Shown here piece by piece: positions 44,642 through 53,057 of a stretch of DNA of 64,000 nt. The DNA is from Bryobacteraceae bacterium (lineage in GTDB: Bacteria > Acidobacteriota > Terriglobia > Bryobacterales > Bryobacteraceae), in NCBI GenBank assembly GCA_026002875.1, contig BPGE01000001.1:4745561-4809560 (forward strand). The letters run 5' to 3'. The first letter of the stretch is position 1, and each line of letters starts with the position of its first letter. The position numbers and the translations under genes are program-made. The notes below the pieces were generated by a model. The model saw only the letters and a list, made by a program, of their open reading frames with translations, was not told where the DNA came from and ran no database searches.

Positions 44642-46284
44642 GGCCGCTGGACTGGTGGGTGCTGGGCGCCTCGCTGGCGGGCGTCGTCCTCTATGGTGTG
44701 TGGCGCAGCCGCGGCAGCCGCACCACCCAGCAGTATCTGCTGGCCGACCGGACGATGCCCTGGTATGCCATGGCCCTTTCAATCATGGCGACGCAGGCCA
44801 GCGCCATTACCTTCATCTCCACCACCGGCCAGAGCTACGTCGACGGCATGCGCTTCGTGCAGATGTACCTCGGCCTCCCGCTCGCGATGATTCTGATCTC
44901 GGCGTTCGCCGTGCCCCGCTTTCACGCCTCGGGCGTGTTTACGGCCTACGAATATCTCGAAAAACGTTTCGACGCGAAAACCCGCGCCCTCGCCAGCATC
45001 ATCTTTCTCCTCTCCCGGGGGCTGGCTGTGGGCGTGGCCCTGTCGGCCCCCGCAGTGGTGCTGACGGTCATCATTGGCCTGCCCAGCCAGTGGACAACGC
45101 TCATCATGGGGGCGCTGGTGGTGGCCTACACGGCCTCAGGCGGCATCGCCGCTGTCACGTGGACGGAGTTCGTCCAGATGCTCGTGATGACCGCCGGAAT
45201 CCTGGCCGCGCTGCTGACCGTGATTTTCCTCCTGCCCGCGGAGGTGGGGCTGCGGGAAGCGCTCGCCGTGGCGGGCGCCGCCGGCAAGCTCAACGCTGCC
45301 GTGTGGCGGTTCGACTGGAACGACCAGTACAACATCTGGAGCGGCGTCATCGGCGGCATGTTCCTCGCGCTTTCCTACTTCGGGTGCGACCAGAGCCAGG
45401 TCCAGCGCTACCTCACCGGCAAAAGCGTCGCCCAGTCCCGCCTCGGGCTGCTGTTCAACGGCGTCGCCAAGATCCCCATGCAGTTCTTCATCCTCTTCAC
45501 CGGCGCGATGGTGTTCGTCTTCTATGTGCACACGCAGCCGCCGCTGGTGTTCCATCCCCAGGCGATGAAGGCGCTCGAGCGGCAGGCTGGGTTCAGCCAG
45601 CTGAAGCAGGAATACGACGCGGCCTTCGCGCAGCGCAAAGCCGCGGCGCAGCGGCTCGATCTGCCCGCGTTCCGCGAGGCGCACGGGCGCGTGGATGAAA
45701 TCCGCGGGCGCGCGCTCTCTCTGGCGGGACAGGCGATGGGCCAGGAGCGCGTCAACGACACGAATTACGTGTTCCTCTGGTTCGTCGTGCATCATATCCC
45801 CGCAGGCGTCGTCGGCCTCATCATGGCTGCGATCTTCGCGGCGGCGATGTCGACCATCTCCGCCGAAATCAACTCGCTCGCCACGGTGACCATGGTGGAC
45901 ATCTACCGGCGCTTCCTCCGCAGGGAAGAGCGCGACGGACACTACCTCGCCTCCTCGCGGTGGCTGACGCTTTTCTGGGGCGTCTATGCCATCGTCACGG
46001 CCCTGTACGCCCAGAATCTCGGCTCGCTCGTCGAAGCGGTCAACCGCCTGGGATCGCTGTTCTACGGAACCCTGCTCGGCGTCTTCATTCTCGCGTTCTT
46101 CTTCCCGCGCGTGAAGGGCACCGCCGCGTTCCTGGCGATGATCCTTGGCGAGGCGTCAGTCATCGCGGTCTGGCGCTCCACGGACCTCGCCTTCCTCTGG
46201 CTCAATGCCATCGGCTGCATCGCCGTTGTCGCCTCCGGCTGCCTGCTTTCGGCCGGCGCCCGCGCCGCCCACCGGCCGGCCTGA
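44638..46284 (+). CDS. Sodium:solute symporter family transporter
   Basis: This 548-residue multi-span transporter starts at the GTG inside the preceding stop. SSS-family hallmarks include TQQYLLADRTMPWYAMALSIMATQASAITFISTTGQ and the region FLALSYFGCDQSQVQRYLTGKS; about 13 hydrophobic segments are visible. The substrate could be a sugar or organic acid; its pairing with a PIG-L deacetylase hints at an amino-sugar derivative, but this is inference. Confidence 0.9.
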   Translation: MRPLDWWVLGASLAGVVLYGVWRSRGSRTTQQYLLADRTMPWYAMALSIMATQASAITFISTTGQSYVDGMRFVQMYLGLPLAMILISAFAVPRFHASGVFTAYEYLEKRFDAKTRALASIIFLLSRGLAVGVALSAPAVVLTVIIGLPSQWTTLIMGALVVAYTASGGIAAVTWTEFVQMLVMTAGILAALLTVIFLLPAEVGLREALAVAGAAGKLNAAVWRFDWNDQYNIWSGVIGGMFLALSYFGCDQSQVQRYLTGKSVAQSRLGLLFNGVAKIPMQFFILFTGAMVFVFYVHTQPPLVFHPQAMKALERQAGFSQLKQEYDAAFAQRKAAAQRLDLPAFREAHGRVDEIRGRALSLAGQAMGQERVNDTNYVFLWFVVHHIPAGVVGLIMAAIFAAAMSTISAEINSLATVTMVDIYRRFLRREERDGHYLASSRWLTLFWGVYAIVTALYAQNLGSLVEAVNRLGSLFYGTLLGVFILAFFFPRVKGTAAFLAMILGEASVIAVWRSTDLAFLWLNAIGCIAVVASGCLLSAGARAAHRPA

Positions 46285-46290
46285 CAACGC

Positions 46291-46296
46291 TACAAT
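46291..46296 (+). promoter_or_regulatory. -10-like box directly before the selenocysteine tRNA
   Basis: TACAAT lies seven bases upstream of the tRNA 5' end, the expected distance for transcription to begin at or near the mature end. No clear -35 is seen upstream, inside the symporter gene. Confidence 0.35.
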
Positions 46297-46302
46297 CGGC
46301 TT

Positions 46303-46398
46303 GGAAGCTCCACTGGGCCGGTGCCCGGCCTGGTCTTCAAAACCAGTGGGCGGCCCTCTGGCGCCGCTGGTGGGTTCGACTCCCACGAGCTTCCGCCA
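46303..46398 (+). tRNA. selC: tRNA-Sec (anticodon TCA)
   Basis: The 96-nt sequence folds as a selenocysteine tRNA. It has an eight-base acceptor stem (GGAAGCTC pairing with GAGCTTCC), an anticodon stem CTGGT/ACCAG with loop CTTCAAA (anticodon TCA at 46337-46339), a long variable arm, a T-loop GGGTTCGACTCCC and an encoded GCCA tail. The long extra arm, the eight-base acceptor stem and the UCA anticodon separate it from tRNA-Ser. It implies that UGA can be read as selenocysteine in this organism. selA, selB and selD are not in the window. Confidence 0.95.
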
Positions 46399-46512
46399 CG
46401 CCCTCCCTCCTCCGAAATTCCGTGAAATTTCCTCTATAATTCCGGGTTTCCGCCCGCTCCCGGTTTCGGTAAAATAGGCTCGATTCGGGGCGTCCCCCCG
46501 GTGAGGTTAGCC

Positions 46513-47544
46513 GTGAGCCAGATGGAAAGAATCTACAAAATTCATAAAATGCTCGACAAAAATCGGGCTGTGCCGTTTCAGAAATTACTCGAGGAACTGG
46601 AGGTCAGCCGGGCGTCGCTCAGGCGCGACCTGCAGTACATGCGGGACCGCCTCGGGGCGCCGATCGAGTACAGCCGGGAGCGCCGCGGCTACATTTACGC
46701 CCAGCCGCCCGCCGGCGAAGACGGCGATTCAGCCCGCTACCAGCTCCCCGGAGTCTGGCTCACGCCCGGGGAGATGCACGCGCTGCTTCTGATGTACGAG
46801 CTCCTCAGCCAGATGGATTCCCGCGTGCTGGAAGGAGCGCTGGCGCCGGCTGCGCGCCGCATCGAGGCTCTCATTTCGGGCGGCAGGGTGAAACCGAAGG
46901 ATATCCGCCGCCGTTTCCGCATCATCGCCGCCCGCCACCGTCCGGTCGACGAGCAGATTTTCCGCATCGTCAGCACTGCCGTGCTGCAGAGAAAGCGGCT
47001 GAATCTGACCTATTTCAGCCGCTCGCGCGGAGAAATCATGTCCCGCACGGTCAGCCCCCAGCGCCTCATCTGGTACAGCTCCAACTGGTATCTCGACGCC
47101 TGGTGCCACACAAGGGAGGATTTCCGGAGCTTCTCGCTGGACGCGATCCGCGGCGCCGCGCTGCTCGATCAGAAGGCTGACGAGCATCCGCAGGAAATTC
47201 TCGACCAACGGCTCGGCGCAGGATACGGGATCTTCGCCGGTCCGCCCCGGGAAACGGCGCTCCTCCGGTTCGGGCTTCCCGCGTCGCGATGGATCGAAAG
47301 GGAAATCTGGCACCCGGACCAGCGCCTCACCCCGCTTCCGGGCAACGAATTCCTCCTGGAGGTGCCCTACTCGGATCCCCGTGAACTCGTGCAGGACATC
47401 CTGCGGTTCGTCCCGCACGTCGTCGTGGAGTCGCCGGATTCCCTGCGCCAGCTCGTTCTCAGGCATCTCCAGGACGCCCTTGCCGCGCACAGCGGCGAAG
47501 TGCGGAAGCCCGCAGCCGGCGAAGCCCGCCTGTCGGCTGGATGA
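46513..47544 (+). CDS. WYL-domain transcriptional regulator
   Basis: This 343-residue protein has an N-terminal helix-turn-helix (LEELEVSRASLRRDLQYMRDRLG) and a central WYL domain (WYSSNWYLDAWCHTREDFRSFSLDAI). A C-terminal WCX-like extension follows (GLPASRWIEREIW...VPYSDPRELVQDILRF). The GTG at 46513 was chosen because GAGG lies upstream; GTG 46501 and ATG 46522 are alternatives. WYL domains bind nucleic acid or ligands and often control DNA-repair or defence genes. It precedes an Mre11/Rad50-like pair by 167 bp. Confidence 0.87.
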   Translation: MSQMERIYKIHKMLDKNRAVPFQKLLEELEVSRASLRRDLQYMRDRLGAPIEYSRERRGYIYAQPPAGEDGDSARYQLPGVWLTPGEMHALLLMYELLSQMDSRVLEGALAPAARRIEALISGGRVKPKDIRRRFRIIAARHRPVDEQIFRIVSTAVLQRKRLNLTYFSRSRGEIMSRTVSPQRLIWYSSNWYLDAWCHTREDFRSFSLDAIRGAALLDQKADEHPQEILDQRLGAGYGIFAGPPRETALLRFGLPASRWIEREIWHPDQRLTPLPGNEFLLEVPYSDPRELVQDILRFVPHVVVESPDSLRQLVLRHLQDALAAHSGEVRKPAAGEARLSAG

Positions 47545-47633
47545 ATTTCTTTCCGCAGGATCGCGTGGTGAGCCACCAGGCGCAACACAATCCAGTCAGG
47601 GGAGGGAAATCGGAGGAGGAGCTGGCGCCGGCC

Positions 47634-47702
47634 GGCGCTGGGGAGTAGCTCCCTGCTCTCCAGCGCCGCCGGACGCGGCAGGCGCCCCGCGGCGCTGGAG
47701 AG
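47634..47702 (+). promoter_or_regulatory. Two-state leader: mutually exclusive hairpins upstream of the Mre11-like gene
   Basis: Segment A (47634-47645, GGCGCTGGGGAG) can pair with segment B (47656-47667, CTCTCCAGCGCC) over 12 bp including one G-U. Segment B, extended to 47669, can instead pair with segment C (47689-47702) over 14 perfect bp. Segment C abuts and partly covers the ribosome-binding sequence GGAGAGGAG before the ATG at 47712. Pairing B-C would hinder translation, while A-B would free the site. This is seen directly; the regulatory meaning is inferred. Confidence 0.55.
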
Positions 47703-47711
47703 GAGAAGTCC

Positions 47712-48803
47712 ATGGCAGTCAGACTGCTCCACACAGCCGACTGGCAGATCGGAATGAAAGCGGCCCACCTCGGCCCGGCGGCGCCCCGCGCCCGCGAGGC
47801 GCGGCTCGAAACCGCCCGCCGCATCGCAGAGCTGGCCCGCGCGGAAAAAGTCGATCTCGCCATCCTTGCCGGCGACACCTTCGAGCACTCCGCAGTCCCG
47901 CTTGACGATGTCGGCCGCGTGGCCCGTACGCTTGCGGATTTCGGCTGCCCCGTCATCGTCCTGCCCGGCAACCATGATCCGCTCGGGGCTGGCAGCCTCT
48001 GGGAGCTGCCGGTCTGGGACGAATGCCCCAACGTCCGCATCGCCCGTCTGGAAACCCCCATCGAACTGGAATCCTGCGTCGTCTTCCCCTGTCCTCTCCG
48101 CAGCCGCTGGGGAACGGGCGATCCCACCGCCTGGATTCCCTCCGGCCTGTTCGGGGACCGCATCCGTATCGGCGCCGCCCATGGCGCCGTGGCCGGTTTG
48201 CCCAACCAGGAGCAGACCTATTCGATCCCCGCCGATGCCCCTGCTCTGCGCCGTCTCGACTATCTGGCTCTCGGAGACTGGCATTCGGCGCGCCAGTACC
48301 GCAGCCCGGACGGCGCCGTCCGCATGGCTTACAGCGGCACGCCGGAGCCTGCTTCGTTCGCCGAGGACGCCAGCGGCTTCGTGCTGCTCGTCGACATCGA
48401 CTCGCCCGGCGCGGCGCCGCGCATCCGCCAGCAGCGCGTCGCCCGCCTGCGGTGGATCCGGGAAGAGTTCCAGATCCTCGAGTCCGGCGCCCTCGCCGCG
48501 GTTCTCCGCAAGCTCGAGCCGCTCGCCTCGCCTGAAACGGTCGCGGAACTGCATCTCGCCGGAGCCCTGTATCCCGAGGATCGCGACACGCTCGCCGCTC
48601 TGCGGCAGCTCGCGTCCCGGTTTCTCTTCCTCCGCATCGACGACGGTCTGCGCCCGGTGCTGCGCCTCGAGGATCTCCCGGACGGCCCCCTCCGCGAGGC
48701 CGCCCGCCGTCTCGATCAGCTCGCCCTGCAGGAAGACCCGTCCGCCGAGGCGCGTCAGGCTCTCCAGACCCTGCTCGCTCTCGCGAAAGGAGCCGGCGCA
48801 TGA
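47712..48803 (+). CDS. SbcD/Mre11-like metallophosphoesterase nuclease
   Basis: This 363-residue protein has the phosphoesterase motifs in order: LLHTADWQIG, ILAGDTFEHS, LPGNHDPLG, AAHGAV and LGDWHSARQY. These are as in Mre11/SbcD and YhaO-type nucleases and imply a two-metal nuclease on DNA ends. The C-terminal 110 residues should contact the partner ATPase. Its stop overlaps the start of the Rad50-like gene by four bases, so the pair is probably a complex. It is shorter than E. coli SbcD (about 400). Confidence 0.88.
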   Translation: MAVRLLHTADWQIGMKAAHLGPAAPRAREARLETARRIAELARAEKVDLAILAGDTFEHSAVPLDDVGRVARTLADFGCPVIVLPGNHDPLGAGSLWELPVWDECPNVRIARLETPIELESCVVFPCPLRSRWGTGDPTAWIPSGLFGDRIRIGAAHGAVAGLPNQEQTYSIPADAPALRRLDYLALGDWHSARQYRSPDGAVRMAYSGTPEPASFAEDASGFVLLVDIDSPGAAPRIRQQRVARLRWIREEFQILESGALAAVLRKLEPLASPETVAELHLAGALYPEDRDTLAALRQLASRFLFLRIDDGLRPVLRLEDLPDGPLREAARRLDQLALQEDPSAEARQALQTLLALAKGAGA

Positions 48804-51208
48804 TTGTCCGCAGAATCGCCGTCGAACACTTCGGCCGGTTTCTCCAGCCTCTCGAGGTCGCGCTCGATCCCGCGCGCCCCAATCTTCTCGCCGGGCCCAA
48901 CGGCAGCGGCAAGTCCACGCTGCTCGCCGCTCTCGCCTCCGCCTTCACCGTTTCCGCCACCTCCAATGCCCAGGAGATCAAACGCTGGCAGCCGTGGCAG
49001 CGGAATCTCTTCCCGCGCGTCACCGTCGAGTTCGAGCACGCAGGCAGCCTCTGGCGGCTTCAGAAAGAGTTCGCCTTCAGCCCCCGCGGAAAGGCGCTTC
49101 TGGAGCGTTTCGAGGAAGGACGATGGCGGCCGCACGCGCAGGGAAGACATGTGGAAGAGCGCCTGCCGGAGTTTCTGGGCGCCCCGCAGGGCGGCTCCGG
49201 CTCCTGGCTCGTGGCCGGGGCGCTGTGGGCCCGGCAGAATGAACTCGCGGAACTGCGCCTCGATCAGCCTCTGCAGGAGCGCATCCGCAACTCGCTGGGC
49301 GCCCAGATCCGCTCCGGCCTGGTCGACACCGTCCTGCGCGAAGCGAAGCGGCTGTATGACGAGGATTGGCCGCCTGAGGGCAAATCGCTCCGGAAGTCTT
49401 CCCCGATCCGCACGCTGGAAGACGAACTGACACGCCTGCGCGACCGGGTCCGTGCGCTCCAGGAGAGCCTTGACGCGCTGGAGAACGACCGCATTCAGCT
49501 CGAAAAAGCCCGCGATGAGAGTGCCGCCCTTGAAGTTCGCAAGTCGGAGCTCGAAGCCCGGCTCAGGGAACTGGGCGAAAAGCTGAAACTCAAAACGGAG
49601 CTCGACGCCGGCCGCCTCGAGCTCGAGAAATCCATCCAGGCGGCCCGCTTCGAACTCGACACCGCCGCTTCGGTTCTCAAACTGCGGCAGACGATTGCCG
49701 CCGATCTGGACGCGGCGGCAAAAGCGGTCTCCGCGCTCGAGGAGCGCCTGCAGCGGGCGCGGGCGGAAGTCAAGTCCGCGGAAGACGCATGGATCCAGGC
49801 CCGGGCCGCCGCCTCCGCGCGTGCGGCGGAGGCCGAGGCGCAGATCAGGAGCCTCAACGCCCCGCCGCGGGATCTGCTCGACCGGGCCGCCCGTCTGGAC
49901 CAGCAGCTTCGCGAGCTGCAGGCCAGGCTGGATGGCGCGCTGCTCCATGTTCAGCTTCAGCTGGACGCGCCCGCCCGGATCGGCGTGCACAAGGGCAGCC
50001 CGGAAGGCGTGCTGGAAGGCCAGGCGGGAGAGACGCTGGAGATCAGCGGCTCGCCCGAAATCGAGCTGGCCCTGCCCGGCTTCGGGCGGATGCGCATCTG
50101 GGGGCCTTCCGCCTCGGTGGAAGAACTCCGCGGCCAGATCGCCCGCGTGCGCCTTGAGCGCCATCAACTGACGCAGCCCTGGGGCGCCGCGGATCTGAAT
50201 CTCCTCGAGGAAAAGCGCCGTCAGGCCGAGTCGCTGGAGAACGAGGCCGGCGCCCTCAGAAAGGCTCTTGCCGCCCACGAGAGCGGCGCGAGCCCGGAAG
50301 CCGTCTCGTTCGCCCGCGCCCGCGACTCTGTCCGCGATCTCGAGGAGCAGCTCCGGCAGGCGCACGACAGGCAGCGCGCCCTCCAGCAGCAGAAAGCCGC
50401 CCTCGATAGCGACCCCCGCGGCGAATCTGCGCTGCAGCAGGCAAAGGAGGAAGCGGCGCGGCGGCTCGCCGTGGACGAAACCCGCCTCAGGGAGTTGCTC
50501 GAACGCCTCGCGCTGCTGCCCGCCGGTCTCGACCTTGAAAAGCAGCGCGCCGAGAACGAACTCGCCCGGCTGCAGACGCAGCTGGAACAGGCGCGCGAAC
50601 TGCGCGCGCGGCTCAGCGAACGCATCGCGCAGAAACAGGGCGAAGGCGCCTATGCCCGGCTCGCCGAGGCCGAAGAACAGTTGGCGGCGAAACAGCAGGA
50701 GTACGATTCCGCCCTGCGCCAGGCCCGCGCCAACCGCCTCCTCTGGCAGACGCTCAACGACGTTCTCGAAGAAGCCGAAGGCTCGATCCTGCCCCGCCTC
50801 GAGCAACGGACCATTCAGGTCCTGTCCCGCATCAATGGGGGCTTCCTTCGCGGCGTCCGGCTGGATCGGAGCTCCTGGAAACCGGACGCTGTCACGCCCG
50901 CGGAGGCCGCCGGCGCGCTTGAGGTGGCCCCGGACCGCATCTCCGGCGGCGAGCAGGAGCAGCTTCATTTCGCGCTCCGGCTCGCCCTCGCCGATATCCT
51001 CTCCGAAAGCGAACCTCAGCTCGTCGTGCTCGACGATGTCCTGCTCGCCACCGACTCTGCCCGCCTCCGCAGGATCCTCGATCTGATCGAAGAGCGCCGC
51101 CCGCGCATGCAGTTCCTCATCCTCACCTGCCACCCGGAGCGCTTCGGCGGGCTCGAGGATGCGCGCCTCGTCCGCCTCGGCGCTCGCGACCACTCGGCCT
51201 CTGCCTGA
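48800..51208 (+). CDS. SbcC/Rad50/YhaN-like coiled-coil ATPase without a zinc hook
   Basis: This 802-residue protein has the Walker A motif GPNGSGKST, the ABC signature ISGGEQEQ and Walker B LVVLDDVLLATD, split by long coiled coils as in SMC/Rad50 proteins. There is no CxxC zinc hook; the whole protein has one cysteine (LTCHPERF). The apex at about residues 380-445 is instead a beta-rich segment (HVQLQLDAPARIGVHKG, ALPGFGRMRIWGP). It is shorter than SbcC (about 1050) and closer in size to YhaN-type proteins. It is coupled to the Mre11-like gene upstream. Confidence 0.87.
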   Translation: MIVRRIAVEHFGRFLQPLEVALDPARPNLLAGPNGSGKSTLLAALASAFTVSATSNAQEIKRWQPWQRNLFPRVTVEFEHAGSLWRLQKEFAFSPRGKALLERFEEGRWRPHAQGRHVEERLPEFLGAPQGGSGSWLVAGALWARQNELAELRLDQPLQERIRNSLGAQIRSGLVDTVLREAKRLYDEDWPPEGKSLRKSSPIRTLEDELTRLRDRVRALQESLDALENDRIQLEKARDESAALEVRKSELEARLRELGEKLKLKTELDAGRLELEKSIQAARFELDTAASVLKLRQTIAADLDAAAKAVSALEERLQRARAEVKSAEDAWIQARAAASARAAEAEAQIRSLNAPPRDLLDRAARLDQQLRELQARLDGALLHVQLQLDAPARIGVHKGSPEGVLEGQAGETLEISGSPEIELALPGFGRMRIWGPSASVEELRGQIARVRLERHQLTQPWGAADLNLLEEKRRQAESLENEAGALRKALAAHESGASPEAVSFARARDSVRDLEEQLRQAHDRQRALQQQKAALDSDPRGESALQQAKEEAARRLAVDETRLRELLERLALLPAGLDLEKQRAENELARLQTQLEQARELRARLSERIAQKQGEGAYARLAEAEEQLAAKQQEYDSALRQARANRLLWQTLNDVLEEAEGSILPRLEQRTIQVLSRINGGFLRGVRLDRSSWKPDAVTPAEAAGALEVAPDRISGGEQEQLHFALRLALADILSESEPQLVVLDDVLLATDSARLRRILDLIEERRPRMQFLILTCHPERFGGLEDARLVRLGARDHSASA

Positions 51209-51227
51209 AGCACCCACCTGAAAAGCG

Positions 51228-51260
51228 CAAGGGCATCCAGGCTTCGCCCGGATGCCCTTG
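51228..51260 (-). terminator. Terminator hairpin between convergent genes
   Basis: A perfect 11-bp stem (CAAGGGCATCC / GGATGCCCTTG) encloses an 11-base loop between the Rad50-like gene (plus) and the first PEP-CTERM gene (minus). On the minus strand it is followed by GCGCTTTT, so it should stop transcription of the PEP-CTERM gene. It may also act from the plus side. Confidence 0.7.
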
Positions 51261-51280
51261 ACTGTCCGCGATGCGATGAT

Positions 51281-52003
51281 TCAGTTCCGGTTCAGCCGCC
51301 GCCGCAGCAATCCCAGCCCCAGCAGCCCTGCGCCGATGAGGGCGTAGGTGCCGGGCTCGGGGACATAGTGGGCGGACAGGACGACGTCGTTCATGTCCCA
51401 GTCCCCATAAAGGCGGTCCTCGAAGCCGAAGTAGAACTGGTTCATCAACTGCGTGTTCCGGAATGCGGCCACGCCCAGAGGACTGGCGTCCGAACGGAAA
51501 AAGTCCCCTGAGCTCGAATCCGAAAGATACAGGGCGATCACATCGCTGGCCAGAATCGTCACGGTGTCGCCCACCCATTTCGTCTGATTGAAAAGCGGGT
51601 AAAGCGTAGGCGTAGCGCTCAGCGGATAATAATAGCCGACTTCAAACGTTGGAGAGCCGGCGATCCGCCCCTCCAGCCTGAATGTCCACTGTCCCGGCGC
51701 CAGCAGAAACGGAGTGATCGCGTCGTTGTCCGAATAGTACTCGAGGTTGCTGCCCCCCAGGTTCAGGCCGGTGCCCGGGGTGCCATTCTGAAGATTCCCG
51801 CATCCTGCGAATCCGCCGGCGAGGAAGAAGCCCGCGTTGCAGGACGCGCCATCAGACGACGTCCGGTCCCAGAAAGGCACGTTGTCGTTGTTGACGTTGG
51901 GCCATCCGCTCCACGTGCCCGGACCGATGATGGGTGATCCCAACACGCTGCAGGCCGCCACGGCCAGAATGGCCATGAGCGGCAGGATTCTTCTGAAAAA
52001 CAT
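51281..52003 (-). CDS. PEP-CTERM sorting-signal protein
   Basis: This 240-residue exported protein starts with a signal peptide (LPLMAILAVAACSVLG) and ends with the exosortase signal VPEPGTYALIGAGLLGLGLLRRR. That signal consists of the PEP motif, a hydrophobic span and basic residues. In other bacteria such proteins are cleaved and anchored by an exosortase such as XrtA. The mature part includes DNDAITPFLLAPGQWTFRL and is not a known enzyme. GGAGGGG precedes the ATG. Confidence 0.88.
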   Translation of the reverse strand: MFFRRILPLMAILAVAACSVLGSPIIGPGTWSGWPNVNNDNVPFWDRTSSDGASCNAGFFLAGGFAGCGNLQNGTPGTGLNLGGSNLEYYSDNDAITPFLLAPGQWTFRLEGRIAGSPTFEVGYYYPLSATPTLYPLFNQTKWVGDTVTILASDVIALYLSDSSSGDFFRSDASPLGVAAFRNTQLMNQFYFGFEDRLYGDWDMNDVVLSAHYVPEPGTYALIGAGLLGLGLLRRRLNRN

Positions 52004-52306
52004 CTACCCCTCCTCAAATTTCTGAACTCAAGCGCCGGTACAGCCTCGCGGTGATGAGGCACCCTAGCGTTCTGCCCTCAATGTGGGTGAGAGATTTGAC
52101 CCTGGCAATAGGAGGACCCGCTCCTTTTGCACTGGCTCTCTCGGGCTCTCCGGCTCCCGCCGCGCTCTCCTCTGCAGCGCTGCATGGCTTTGCATCCACC
52201 CGAAGCCGTTGAGAAAACTGAGTGTCGGCGATGGATGACTCACATCCGCCCGGCGCCGGAAAGTGCTGGTACGCGAGTCGGAATTCACCAGCGCCCGGCG
52301 CCGCCC
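52004..52306. other. Intergenic region without recognised gene
   Basis: This stretch lies between two PEP-CTERM genes on the same strand. Apart from the terminator at its left-hand neighbour's side (52307-52345), only weak open frames and no clear promoter were seen. Confidence 0.5.
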
Positions 52307-52345
52307 AAAAAAACAGCCGGAATCCGGCTTGTGCAGGATTCCGGC
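52307..52345 (-). terminator. Rho-independent terminator of the second PEP-CTERM gene
   Basis: A perfect 10-bp stem (GCCGGAATCC / GGATTCCGGC) with a 10-base loop is followed, on the minus strand, by seven T residues. It lies 28 bp after the stop of the gene at 52374-53057. Confidence 0.88.
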
Positions 52346-52373
52346 CCAATCTCATCCAGTATGTGGTCTCAGG

Positions 52374-53057
52374 TTATCCAATCCGTCTCCGGAGAAGGCC
52401 AAGAGCGGCGAGCCCCGCGCCGATCAGGGCGTATGTGCCAGGCTCCGGAATTTCGCCCGTCTGCCTGTACAACTGCCGCACATCCGAGAGCTTGGCGAAA
52501 GCAAAGCCCTGCTCGACATTGGCCACCAGAAGAATGTCCTTGTTCACCCGGATCTTCGAGTAGCCCTGCGGCAGGTTGATTAAATCCATCAGGACGCTGG
52601 GGTAATAGACAAGACCGTTGCCCACGATGTTCAACCCGTCGTAAACAACCTCGCTGACGGTGACGATTGAGTCTGGAGGGTTGCTCGCACCTCCATTGAT
52701 GCTCAGATAGACGCCGTCGATGAGATAGGGCGAAGCCGCGGTCACATCCCAGGAAACATTCAGATTCCACGTCGTGGGGCAATTCCCCGGAGTGCATGCC
52801 GCATACATGCCCCCGGTCAGCTGGAGCCCGAACAGGCCGCCCTGTGTGATCGGATTGACCTGAACGCCTGAAAGATCCGTAGGAGTGGCAGTGCCCGATC
52901 CAAAGATTGTCAGCACAGCCTCAAAATTGCTGAAGACCTTGTCGCCGGATGTGACCGTGCCATTTGTGTCGATGAGCGTTTGCAGGGATACCGGTGTCGC
53001 CCAAGCCATGCCACCGGCGATGATCAGTACGCCTGCCAGCAACCACATGCGTTTCAT
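52374..53057 (-). CDS. PEP-CTERM sorting-signal protein
   Basis: This 227-residue protein has a signal peptide (MWLLAGVLIIAGGMAWA) and the C-terminal sorting signal IPEPGTYALIGAGLAALGLLRRR, nearly the same as in the neighbour at 51281. The middle part (VNPITQGGLFGLQLTGGMY, DGVYLSINGG) is beta-rich and unassigned. GGAGGAG lies upstream of the ATG. The shared tail suggests recognition by one exosortase. Confidence 0.87.
   Translation of the reverse strand: MKRMWLLAGVLIIAGGMAWATPVSLQTLIDTNGTVTSGDKVFSNFEAVLTIFGSGTATPTDLSGVQVNPITQGGLFGLQLTGGMYAACTPGNCPTTWNLNVSWDVTAASPYLIDGVYLSINGGASNPPDSIVTVSEVVYDGLNIVGNGLVYYPSVLMDLINLPQGYSKIRVNKDILLVANVEQGFAFAKLSDVRQLYRQTGEIPEPGTYALIGAGLAALGLLRRRIG

Noticed and set aside
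46156-46386. Minus-strand open frame across the tRNA-Sec gene
   Set aside because: It is an antisense shadow of the symporter 3' end and the tRNA; the tRNA structure fully explains the sequence.
48755-51217. 820-codon minus-strand frame opposite the Rad50-like gene
   Set aside because: It is a shadow of the ATPase gene, whose motifs and coupling are convincing.
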